Shown here one piece after another: positions 1 to 8,100 of a stretch of 9,459 nt of DNA. Below the pieces are notes generated by a model that made no database searches, was not told the origin of the DNA, and was given only the letters and a program-made list of their open reading frames with translations. Within the stretch, counting starts at the first letter, position 1; every line of letters starts with the position of its first letter. The stretch lies in contig CAZVWW010000090.1 of NCBI GenBank assembly GCA_964631265.1, positions 1 through 9,459 of the forward strand, read 5' to 3'. The DNA comes from CAZVWW01 sp964631265 (GTDB lineage Bacteria > Thermotogota > Thermotogae > MWEM01). Position numbers and translations under genes: made by a program.

Positions 1-66
1 GGGAATCAGGGGGACAGGTCCCTTGATTATGAATTCGTAATCAAGGGACCTGTCCCCCTGATTCCC
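1..66. repeat. 66-bp near-perfect palindrome (inverted pair of REP-like units)
   Basis: The arms 1-29 and 38-66 are exact reverse complements. The 8-base centre contains GAATTC (31-36), also self-complementary about the same axis, so the only mismatch is T30 against G37, which would be a G-U wobble in RNA. Each arm also holds its own small hairpin: GGGAC-AG-GTCCC at 11-22 and GGGAC-CT-GTCCC at 45-56. A nested hairpin inside each of two inverted units is the layout of REP/BIME elements, which are mobilised by RAYT (Y1, IS200-like) transposases; that link is from family knowledge and no transposase lies in the window. The element ends in a run of C, not T, so it is not a standard intrinsic terminator, though its transcript would fold very stably. 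The left side is cut by the window edge, so the element may extend further. Confidence 0.85.
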
Positions 67-88
67 CCCCCCTTGATTTCCCTTGACT
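64..88. repeat. C9 homopolymer and short direct repeats of CCCTTGAYT
   Basis: Nine consecutive C residues occupy 64-72 where the palindrome ends. CCCTTGATT occurs at 20-28 inside the palindrome and again at 70-78, followed by CCCTTGACT at 80-88. The copies outside the palindrome look like fragments of the repeat unit, perhaps left by its insertion or by slippage. The rest of the 67-166 intergenic stretch contains only the promoter and ribosome binding site described separately, and no small gene was seen there. Confidence 0.6.
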
Positions 89-105
89 TGGTGATACTTT
101 TGAGT

Positions 106-134
106 TTGTTATATCTAAAACAATCTGATATAAT
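106..134 (+). promoter_or_regulatory. Sigma70-type promoter with extended -10
   Basis: A consensus -10 hexamer TATAAT is at 129-134. It is preceded by TG at 126-127 with one base between, giving the extended -10 form TGnTATAAT. A 4-of-6 match to the -35 box, TTGTTA, lies at 106-111 with an optimal 17-base spacer. Transcription would start near 140-142, leaving a leader of about 25 bases before the ATG at 167. This is the only good promoter seen upstream of the cluster. It sits about 40 bases downstream of the palindrome, and no clear operator dyad was seen between the two. Confidence 0.65.
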
Positions 135-154
135 AAAGGTATTAAAAAAATGGC

Positions 155-163
155 GGGAGGAAT
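155..163 (+). promoter_or_regulatory. Ribosome binding site of the first gene
   Basis: GGGAGGAAT contains the core GGAGG (156-160), six bases before the ATG at 167. It is a strong Shine-Dalgarno match at ideal spacing and fixes the start of the CheB-CheR fusion, whose CheB fold begins a few residues later. Confidence 0.8.
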
Positions 164-166
164 AGA

Positions 167-3100
167 ATGAAAAACGAAAACGGCTTTATCGTTGGAATAG
201 GAGCATCCGCAGGTGGCCTCGAGGCCCTTGAGCACTTTTTCGACAACATGCCACCCGATTCCGGACTCTCATTTGTCATCATTCAGCACCTTTCACCCGA
301 TTACAAGAGCCTGATGGACGAGATATTGGCCAACCATACCCGGATGAAGATCCACAAGGCCCAAGACGGGATGGCAGTTGACAAGAACTGCATCTATCTC
401 CTGCCACCTAAAAAGAATCTCAAGATCTTTCACCGGAAACTGTATCTGAGCGATAAAAACCCGCAGAAAAATCTGAACCTTCCCATCGACATCTTCTTCC
501 GTTCGCTTGCCGAGGACCAGCAGGAAAAGAGTATCGGCATCATCCTCTCGGGAACGGGCAGCGACGGCACCCAGGGGATCAAGGTGATCAAAGAGATGGG
601 CGGGATGGTCATGGTCCAGGACCGGAACACGGCACAGTTTGACGGGATGCCGAGAAGCGCGATTGTTGCGGGACTTGTGGACTTCATCCTCCCCCCGGAG
701 GAGATGCCGGATATGCTCATCAAATACAGTAAAAACCCCCTGCTCTCCAGCGAGGAGGAACGGAAAAAACTCATCGGCGATCAGGAGCCCATGGACAAGA
801 TATTCGAGATGTTGAAGAAATATTCCGGGGTGGATTTTTCCTATTACAAGCGAACCACTGTGAACCGGCGTATTGAGCAGCGGATTGGCATCAATCAGAA
901 AAAATCAATCGAGGAGTATCTGGACTTCCTGCAAACCTCACCGAACGAGGTTCACATCCTCTACAAACAGCTCCTGATAGGCGTCACTCGTTTCTTCCGT
1001 GACCGGGAGGCCTACGATATTATCAACAGCCGGATTATCCCCGATATCTTCAAGAATCACAAAGAAGAAAAGGCGATCAGGATATGGGCACCGGGGTGTT
1101 CAACCGGAGAAGAGGCCTATTCCATCGCGCTGATGTTCCAGAATTACATCGATAAGACCAAGAGTGAAACGGACTTTAAGATATTTGCCACCGACATCGA
1201 TAAAGAGGCCATCGAGTTCGCGAGCCAGGGGATCTACTCCGAAAGCATCTCGGAGGATGTACAAAACGAGTATCTGAACAAATACTTTCAACGCACCGGC
1301 GGTTTTTACCAGGTCAACCGGCAGATCAGGGAGAAGATCGTCTTTGCCCCGCATAACCTCATATTCGATCCCCCTTTCAACCGGATAAGCTTTCTCGTCT
1401 GCCGGAATCTGCTGATCTATCTCCAGCCGATCCTTCAGAAGAAGGTACTCTCGTTCTTCCATTACGCTTTGAAAAAAAACGCCTATCTCTTCCTTGGCAG
1501 CAGTGAGACCGTTGGTGAGCTCACAAGTCTCTTTAAGACCATTGATAGCAGATGGAAGATATACAAGCTGATCTCCAGAGAGAGGAAACCGAACATGTAC
1601 ACGGACTACTTCAAATTCGCCAGTATGAACCGGAAGAAAGTCCCCACCAATCTAAAGGAAACCAGTCTCGAATATAAACAAGAGAAACCGAATCCGGTAT
1701 CCGAGATTCAGAAGCACATCCTCGAAAAATACATGGATCCCTGCATTGTCCTTGATACGGACTACAATATCATGATGACCTACGGGAACGTGAACCGGTA
1801 CCTTCAGTTCCCTTCGGGGCCTGTCCAGTACAATGTGGTGAAGATGCTGCTGCCCGAGCTCTCGATTCCGATTAGTACAGCCCTGCACAAGGTTGTCAAA
1901 AACGGTCAGAAGATCGTCTACCCGGGAATCCGCATTGAAAGTTCGAAAAAGGTTGACTTTGTGGACCTGCAGGTTGATCTCTTAACGTTAAAGGAACAAA
2001 AATACATCGTTGCCCTGTTCCGTCAAAAAGACACCAAGGAAAAGAAAGGGGAAAGCACCGAAAAAGAAAGCCGGGACTATCTCGACGACAAGGATCAGCG
2101 GATCAACGACCTGGAACAGGAGCTCCAATACACGAAAGAGAACCTCCAGGCCACCATCGAGGAGCTTGAAACTTCGAACGAGGAACTCCAGGCATCGAAC
2201 GAGGAGCTCCTCTCGTCGAATGAAGAGCTGCAGACGACAAACGAGGAACTCCAGTCCGTCAACGAGGAGCTGATCACCGTTAACTCGGAGTATCAGGCAA
2301 AGATACAGGAGCTGACGGACCTGAACAACGATATGGAAAATCTCCTGAAAAACACCGATGTGGGGACGATCTTCCTGGACCTCAACCTGAACATCCGGAA
2401 ATTCACGCCCTCGGTCAAGGAGATCATCAATCTCATGGAGCATGACATCGGCCGCCCCATCTCGCATATCTCGCACAACCTGGAGGGGGCCAACATCTAT
2501 GAGGATTCAAAACAGGTCTTGAGAACCCTGATCCCGGTTTCCGCAGAGGTGCGAAATTCCGACGGCAGATGGTATCTCAAGCGGATTATCCCCTACAGAA
2601 CCACGGAGGAGAATATCAAAGGGGTTGTGATAACCTTCGTCGACATTACGGAGTTGAAAGTCGCCTCATTAGAGATCTCAAGATTCTCATACGCTGTTGA
2701 TCAGAGTCCCGTGATGATTGCACTCATGAATGAAAACGGCCGGATTGATTATGCGAACCCCAAATTCCTTGAGAAAACCGGTTACAGCAATGAAGAGATC
2801 CTCGGTAAACACATCACCATCCTCAAGCCGGCTGATGAGGAGATGGAGGAGGAGTACTCCCGGATGTGGGGCGATGTTAAAAACGGCGAAAAATGGTCGG
2901 GCGAGCTCCTCAGCCGAACGAAGAGCGGCGATCGTTTCTGGGAACTTGCAGCCTTTTCTAAGGTCGTCGGTGAAAATGAGTCCGAGACCTTCTATCTCAA
3001 GATTGCCGAGGATATCACCAAGACACGGAAAAAGCAGCTCGCCATGGAAAAGGAGCACAAATTCCTGAAGCAGATCCTGGAGAACAACCCGTATGCCATA

Positions 3101-3436
3101 TTCTTTTTGAATCTCAACGGGGATATCACCTATGCGAACAAAAAGGCGGAAGAGGTCATGAAGATACCAAGGCATGAACTGACCTCCAGGTCATTCGACG
3201 ATTCAGGCTGGGAGATCAAGACGGAAAACGGCAAAGAGATACCGGGAAAGGACCTGCCGTTTAAGCGGGTTATTGAAACGAAGGAACCGGTCTATAATTT
3301 TCGCCATGATGTAGTAGACGGGGAGGGACAGACGATTCTGCTGAATATCAACGCCACCCCTCAATTTGGCCCCCATGGTGAGATTATCGGCGTTATAGCA
3401 TCCCTTGAAAAAAAGAGCAGCGGGGAGAGTGAATAG
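167..3436 (+). CDS. Chemotaxis-type CheB methylesterase / CheR methyltransferase fusion with multiple PAS domains
   Basis: This 1089-residue protein should demethylate/deamidate and methylate glutamates, using S-adenosylmethionine for methylation, on a chemoreceptor or other partner. Residues about 5-190 are a CheB catalytic domain with the triad S14 (GASAGG), H41 (QHLSPD) and D133 (GTGSDG); the receiver domain of classical CheB is absent. Residues about 205-465 are CheR: TRFFRD at 274-279, the SAM loop APGCSTGEE at 308-316, HNLIFDPPF at 396-404 and CRNLLIYL at 412-419. A PAS-like domain (about 515-625) precedes a coiled coil (about 640-720) with six heptads of the NEELQ type. Three more PAS domains follow (about 725-830, 838-958 and 963-1089). 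No kinase, receiver, signal peptide or membrane segment is visible. The order CheB-CheR-PAS-coil-PAS is a known family, usually followed by a kinase domain or standing beside a kinase gene. The start is set by the GGAGG site. The stop is two bases before the next gene, so translational coupling is likely. The family assignment is firm; the methylated target is unknown. Confidence 0.95.
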   Translation: MKNENGFIVGIGASAGGLEALEHFFDNMPPDSGLSFVIIQHLSPDYKSLMDEILANHTRMKIHKAQDGMAVDKNCIYLLPPKKNLKIFHRKLYLSDKNPQKNLNLPIDIFFRSLAEDQQEKSIGIILSGTGSDGTQGIKVIKEMGGMVMVQDRNTAQFDGMPRSAIVAGLVDFILPPEEMPDMLIKYSKNPLLSSEEERKKLIGDQEPMDKIFEMLKKYSGVDFSYYKRTTVNRRIEQRIGINQKKSIEEYLDFLQTSPNEVHILYKQLLIGVTRFFRDREAYDIINSRIIPDIFKNHKEEKAIRIWAPGCSTGEEAYSIALMFQNYIDKTKSETDFKIFATDIDKEAIEFASQGIYSESISEDVQNEYLNKYFQRTGGFYQVNRQIREKIVFAPHNLIFDPPFNRISFLVCRNLLIYLQPILQKKVLSFFHYALKKNAYLFLGSSETVGELTSLFKTIDSRWKIYKLISRERKPNMYTDYFKFASMNRKKVPTNLKETSLEYKQEKPNPVSEIQKHILEKYMDPCIVLDTDYNIMMTYGNVNRYLQFPSGPVQYNVVKMLLPELSIPISTALHKVVKNGQKIVYPGIRIESSKKVDFVDLQVDLLTLKEQKYIVALFRQKDTKEKKGESTEKESRDYLDDKDQRINDLEQELQYTKENLQATIEELETSNEELQASNEELLSSNEELQTTNEELQSVNEELITVNSEYQAKIQELTDLNNDMENLLKNTDVGTIFLDLNLNIRKFTPSVKEIINLMEHDIGRPISHISHNLEGANIYEDSKQVLRTLIPVSAEVRNSDGRWYLKRIIPYRTTEENIKGVVITFVDITELKVASLEISRFSYAVDQSPVMIALMNENGRIDYANPKFLEKTGYSNEEILGKHITILKPADEEMEEEYSRMWGDVKNGEKWSGELLSRTKSGDRFWELAAFSKVVGENESETFYLKIAEDITKTRKKQLAMEKEHKFLKQILENNPYAIFFLNLNGDITYANKKAEEVMKIPRHELTSRSFDDSGWEIKTENGKEIPGKDLPFKRVIETKEPVYNFRHDVVDGEGQTILLNINATPQFGPHGEIIGVIASLEKKSSGESE
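2171..2296 (+). repeat. Six tandem 21-bp (7-residue) repeats encoding a coiled coil
   Basis: Six in-frame 21-base units encode heptads of the form TSNEELQ, ASNEELL, SSNEELQ, TTNEELQ, SVNEELI and TVNSEYQ (residues 669-710 of the CheB-CheR fusion). The units are similar at the DNA level (recurring aacgaggaactccag-like words) but not identical. The regular seven-residue period with leucines suggests a parallel coiled coil between the PAS-like and PAS domains. This block is a hallmark of CheB-CheR-PAS fusions, so it is probably under functional constraint and not a recent expansion. Confidence 0.9.
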
Positions 3437-3438
3437 GT

Positions 3439-5130
3439 ATGACCAGAAAAGAAGAATTAAAGCAACAGGCCTTAAAGAGATTGAAGGAGACGGGCAAGCT
3501 CCAAGACGAGCAGCTTGACACATCCGAATTATCGGAAAAAGAAGTCCGGAGTGTACTGGAAGACCTCATGATTCACCAGATGGAGCTGAAACTGCAGAAT
3601 GAACACCTCAGTTCCCTTCAGATGGAACTTCAGAAGTCCCGCGACCGCTATTACAAGCTCTACGACAATGCACCGGTGGGGTTCTTCACCTTTAACAAAG
3701 AAGGGGTCATATACGAACTCAACAACGCCGGGGCAACGCTACTGGGTAAAGATAAAGAAAGCATTAAAAAGAAACCATTTACCCTGTACTTGAAATACCT
3801 GTCTCATCAAGCCTTTTTCGAGCATCTGAAAAAGGTTCAAGAAACCGGAAAAAAGACCAACTGCGAACTCGAATTAAAGGATGAGAAGTTCGTTGAAGTC
3901 GAGACGATCCCGATAGAGAACGATGACGATGAGGAACAACGGTTTATGAGTTCGATGAAAGACGTGACAGCCAAAAAGAAGGCACAGGAGAAGATGTTAA
4001 AGGCCAAAGACGAGGCGAACCGGGCGAACCGGGCAAAGAGTAATTTCCTGGCCAATATGAGCCATGAGATCAGAACGCCGCTGAGCGGTATAACGGGGGC
4101 GCTCGATCTGATTGAGACGGACGAACTCTCATCGGAGAACATGCATTTTCTCAGGATTGCCAAAGACTCATCACAGGTGCTGATGGAGACGCTTGACAAT
4201 ATACTCGACTATTCCAAGATAGAGGCGAATAAGCTAGAGTTCTCGAAAGAAGCGTTTGATCTCAGAAAGATGGCAGAGAAGATCATCAACGCCTTCCAGA
4301 TACGTGCCAGGAAAAACAACATCGAGCTCAGTCTGGATTGGCAGCTACCCTTTGAATACTACTGTGATACAGATGCCCAGAAACTCCAGCAGATCCTCAA
4401 CAACCTGATATCCAATGCCGTCAAAAACACGAAATCAGGCCAGGTTAAACTGGTCATAACCGGCAGTGAAAAGAAAGATTACCTCGATTTTACCGTTGAG
4501 GATACCGGTATCGGAATCGATGAGGAGGAGCTGGATAAGCTCTTCGAAGAGTTCTTCCAGGTAGAGCTTAAGGCGGATGACAAGGACAAGGGCGTCGGGC
4601 TGGGACTTGCCATTACAAAACGGCTGATCGAACTCCTCGGCGGGCAGATATCGGTGAAAAGCGAGAAAGGGGAGGGGACTGCCTTCTCATTTTCCATACC
4701 GGCACCCAGTGCGAAAGCCCCCGAGGAAAGCAAAGAGAAGAAAAGTCTTTCTACCAAGTCAATCAAAGAGATGAAGGTCCTTGTAGCCGAGGACAACCCC
4801 GTCAACCAGGTCATTCTGAGAAAGATCTTTGAGCGCTTTGGATGCACGATCGACCTGGCCCGAAACGGTTCACAGGCCCTTCAGAAACTCGGTGAATCGG
4901 ACTATGATATCGTCTTTCTTGACATACAGATGCCCGACTTCGATGGTTATGAGGTGACCGAACGGGTCAGGAAGGCTGAATCAAAGTCCGGCCATCATCA
5001 GAAGATCGTCGGGCTCAGCGCACATGCCACCACGGAACATAAAAAGAGGAGTCTGGAAGCCGGAATGGACGGTTATCTAACCAAGCCGATCAAATCCGAG
5101 AAGATCCTTCAGATATGCCGTGAACTATAA
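3439..5130 (+). CDS. Soluble PAS-domain hybrid histidine kinase with C-terminal receiver
   Basis: A 563-residue cytoplasmic sensor kinase. Residues 1-65 are helical and contain a segment (IHQMELKLQNEHL) commonly seen ahead of PAS domains in soluble bacterial kinases. A single PAS domain spans about 66-178 (NAPVGFFTF). A signalling helix leads into HisKA with the phosphoacceptor H209 in NMSHEIRTP. The ATPase domain (about 312-420) has an N box around N322-N326, DTGIG at 355-359 and GVGLGL at 385-390. The receiver (445-563) keeps the acidic pair E451/D452, phosphoacceptor D495 in DIQMP, S527 and K549, so it should accept phosphate from H209 or from another kinase. There is no HPt and no output domain. 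No membrane segment is seen. The start is two bases after the preceding stop, with a GGGGAG-like site at 3422-3427 inside the upstream gene. It is the likely kinase partner of the CheB-CheR fusion; the ligand is unknown. Confidence 0.95.
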   Translation: MTRKEELKQQALKRLKETGKLQDEQLDTSELSEKEVRSVLEDLMIHQMELKLQNEHLSSLQMELQKSRDRYYKLYDNAPVGFFTFNKEGVIYELNNAGATLLGKDKESIKKKPFTLYLKYLSHQAFFEHLKKVQETGKKTNCELELKDEKFVEVETIPIENDDDEEQRFMSSMKDVTAKKKAQEKMLKAKDEANRANRAKSNFLANMSHEIRTPLSGITGALDLIETDELSSENMHFLRIAKDSSQVLMETLDNILDYSKIEANKLEFSKEAFDLRKMAEKIINAFQIRARKNNIELSLDWQLPFEYYCDTDAQKLQQILNNLISNAVKNTKSGQVKLVITGSEKKDYLDFTVEDTGIGIDEEELDKLFEEFFQVELKADDKDKGVGLGLAITKRLIELLGGQISVKSEKGEGTAFSFSIPAPSAKAPEESKEKKSLSTKSIKEMKVLVAEDNPVNQVILRKIFERFGCTIDLARNGSQALQKLGESDYDIVFLDIQMPDFDGYEVTERVRKAESKSGHHQKIVGLSAHATTEHKKRSLEAGMDGYLTKPIKSEKILQICREL

Positions 5131-5135
5131 ATGCC

Positions 5136-5142
5136 AGGGTGA
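5136..5142 (+). promoter_or_regulatory. Ribosome binding site supporting a GTG start
   Basis: AGGGTGA lies seven bases before the GTG at 5150. No in-frame ATG lies between the preceding stop (5128-5130) and this GTG; the ATG at 5131 is in another frame and stops after three codons. The site therefore supports GTG as the start of the large kinase. Confidence 0.7.
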
Positions 5143-5149
5143 ATAAAAC

Positions 5150-8100
5150 GTGTTAGACAGAATCAGAGATAGAATTGAGAAGGACAAGACACTCCAAACA
5201 ATCCTGAATAACACGAACGATGCCGTGATCTGCAAGGCGTTCGACGGGCGAATCGTCTATTGGAACAAAGGGGCTCAGCTGCTCTACGGTTACAGGGCGG
5301 ATGAAGTGATCGGGGAATCCATATCCTTGATCAAGCCGGCAAACTATCCGGTTGAGACCCCTCTTGTCGATCGGAAGGTTCGGCGGGGTGAAACGGTGAA
5401 AGGCCTTGAGACCATCCGGGTAGACAAATCGGGCAAGACCCTGAATGTGACAAGCGATATTCTCCCCTTGAAAGAGGGAAAAGCCGTGCTGGGATCCATC
5501 TATCTTGAGAAAGACCTCGCCGAGCATATGGAGATTGGCCGGGAAAAGAAATTCCGAAAGATCCTCGACAGCTTTCCGGATTTGATCTTCGAAATGGATC
5601 CCGAGTACACGATCCTCTGGGCCAACAGCAAGGCTCTGGAAGTCAGCCCGCTCGCCGTCGGGAAGAAATGTTTCAAGGTCTTTGCAACCCGGGATGCGCC
5701 GTGCGGGGAATGTGCATTAGTCAAGGCCCTGCAGACCGGCCACCCGGAAGAGGGGGCCACCCATATAACGGGGGATTCCCCGGAAGAGGAGCGTTACTAC
5801 GAGAACACGGCCATCCCGTTGAAGGATGAACACGGTCATCTCACCGAGATCATTGAAATCTCGCGCGACATAACAGAAAGGAAACGTGCGCGTGACTCGA
5901 TCAGGGATCAGCGAAACCTCCTCAGGGGAATGATTGCCCAGGCCCCGCTCGGGACCATCCTCCTCGACAGAACGGGAAGGGTTGTCGAATGGAACAAAGC
6001 GATGCAGGAGATCACCGGTCTGTCAAAGGAAGAGACCGAAAACAGGCCGATGTGGGATCTCTTTGCACATTTGAGTGCTGATGACGAAGAGAAAGAGATC
6101 ATCCGGCAGAGGACCCGGAAAAAGATCAAGAAGGCCCTGGAGACCGGCAAGGGGGAATGGCTGAACAAGCTCATCGAAATGGAATTTGTCACCCCGTCCG
6201 GGCGGAAAAAGAATATATCAGCCGTTCACTTCATCATTAAAAGAGAACAGTATTATGAACTCGGGACCATGATCAGAGATATCACCTCCCGGAAGAAGGC
6301 CGAGAACGACCTGCTGGAGACAAAACACAAACTGGAGAACGCCATGGAAGCGGGAAAGATCGCCTGGTGGGTCTGGGATTATGAGACGGGAAGAGTCCAG
6401 TACGACAAACGGAAGGCCGAGATGGCCGGGTACACCCACGAAGAGTTTCCCAATGACGTCCATGAGATCACCGACCTGGTCCATCGTGACGATTACGATG
6501 AGATGATGACGGCCATGCGCGACCATCTCATGGGCAAGATCGGTGAATACAGAATCGATTACCGGTTGAAAAAGAAGCACGGCGGATGGGTCTGGTTCCA
6601 CGACCGGGGGCGGATCGTCAAACGCACAAAAGACGGACAGCCACTGGAGATATCGGGGGCTGTCATCGACATCACCCTGAGAAAAAGAGTTGAAGAGAGA
6701 CTCAGACAGGCCCTTGAAAAGCAGAAGGAGATCGATCGATCTTTGAAGATCGCCAAAGAGGAGGCTGAGGAAGCGAGCAAGGCCAAGAGCCGTTTCCTGG
6801 CCAATATGAGCCACGAGATCCGGACCCCGCTGAACGGGGTGCTCGGATTCTCGGACCTGCTGAGAAAGACAGACCTAAACCGGCATCAATTAAGATACAT
6901 GGACAACGTCTACAACTCGGCGAGCTCGCTCATGGACATCATCAACGACATCCTCGATTTTTCCAAGATAGAGGCCGGGAAGCTTGAACTCAACGAGGAG
7001 CAGACCAATCCGGCCGAGATCATGGAAAATGCCATCGAGGTTATCAAATACAAGGCCGATGCGAACAACATTGAACTGATGCTGAGCCACAGTCGTGATT
7101 TACCCGAATGCGTCCTGACCGATCCGGTCCGTCTCCGGCAGATCATCACCAATCTGCTGAGCAACGCGGTCAAGTTCACGGAGAACGGGGAGATAGAGCT
7201 CTCGTCAGAAGTGGTTGAATATGACGGGAAAAAAGAGACAGCCGTTGTTGTCTTCTCTGTCAGAGACACCGGCATTGGTATCAGCGAAAGGGATCAGGAA
7301 AAGATATTTGAATCGTTCTCGCAGGCGGATCCCTCGACCACCAAACGGTTCGGGGGAACGGGGCTTGGGCTGAACATCACCAACAAGCTTCTCGAGATGA
7401 TGGACAGCCGGCTTGAGCTGAAGAGTACGCCCGGGGAGGGCAGCATCTTTCAATTCACCCTGGATATGAAAGTGGTGAAAGGCAGCCCGGATCCCATCAA
7501 ACCGCCGAAGGTCCAAAGAGTACTGATTGTGGATGATAACAAACGGCATCGGGAGATACTCGGGGAGATGCTGGATTACTTTGACATCAAAACCACAGGT
7601 GCCAAAGACGAAAGAGAGGCTCTCACGATTCTCAAAGAAACCGGGGAACAGGACATCATCATAATAATGGATGACAAGTTGGATGATGATACCCTCCTGC
7701 CCGATCTCATCAAGGGATCCAGGGCACTGGAATCCGTCAATCAGTCAGAGAGTCCCCGATTCATCTTAACAACGACACGGGTTGACCCGGATAAGTCAAA
7801 GACGCTTAAAGAGCTCGGGGTTGAAAGGATAATTGAGAAGCCCGTGACCCTTGGCAAATTGCAAGATGCACTCGTTGCTGACAATGTTGAGCAGTCGGAA
7901 AGAGAAACGAGTAGGGCAGGAGAATCGACAAAGCTAGCCCTTTCCGGCGATAGAGGGAAAAAGGTCATGATCACCGAGGACAACGCCGTCAACATGGAGC
8001 TCACCCAGGCGATACTGGACAACCTGCTGGGTGATATCGAGATCATAAAAGCCGGGGACGGTGTCCGGGCCGTTGAACAATACAAAGAAGAGAGACCGGT

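Noticed and set aside
1..72. Palindrome as an intrinsic terminator of an upstream gene
   Set aside because: The stem is followed by nine C residues instead of a T run on the plus strand, and the sequence to its left is outside the window. Termination by other means cannot be excluded.
1..88. CRISPR repeat or integron attachment site
   Set aside because: There is only one inverted pair, no regularly spaced repeats with unique spacers, and no cas or integrase gene in the window.
83..111. Alternative promoter using TTGACT (83-88) as the -35 box
   Set aside because: At a 17-base spacer the -10 would be TTGTTA, a poor match, and TTATAT needs a 20-base spacer. The TTGTTA / TGATATAAT pair just downstream is far better.
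41..235. Small minus-strand frame of 64 codons overlapping the palindrome and promoter
   Set aside because: It overlaps the promoter, the ribosome binding site and the start of the first gene, and part of its sequence is the translated palindrome. No homology is apparent.
1988..2476. Antisense frame of 162 codons and a plus-strand frame (2010-2273) over the coiled-coil region
   Set aside because: Both are low-complexity translations of the 21-base heptad repeats in the wrong frame. The main frame matches the known coiled coil of CheB-CheR-PAS fusions.
5131..5142. ATG at 5131 as the start of the large kinase
   Set aside because: It is in a different frame and reaches a stop after three codons. 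The GTG at 5150 has a suitable ribosome binding site and begins the kinase frame.
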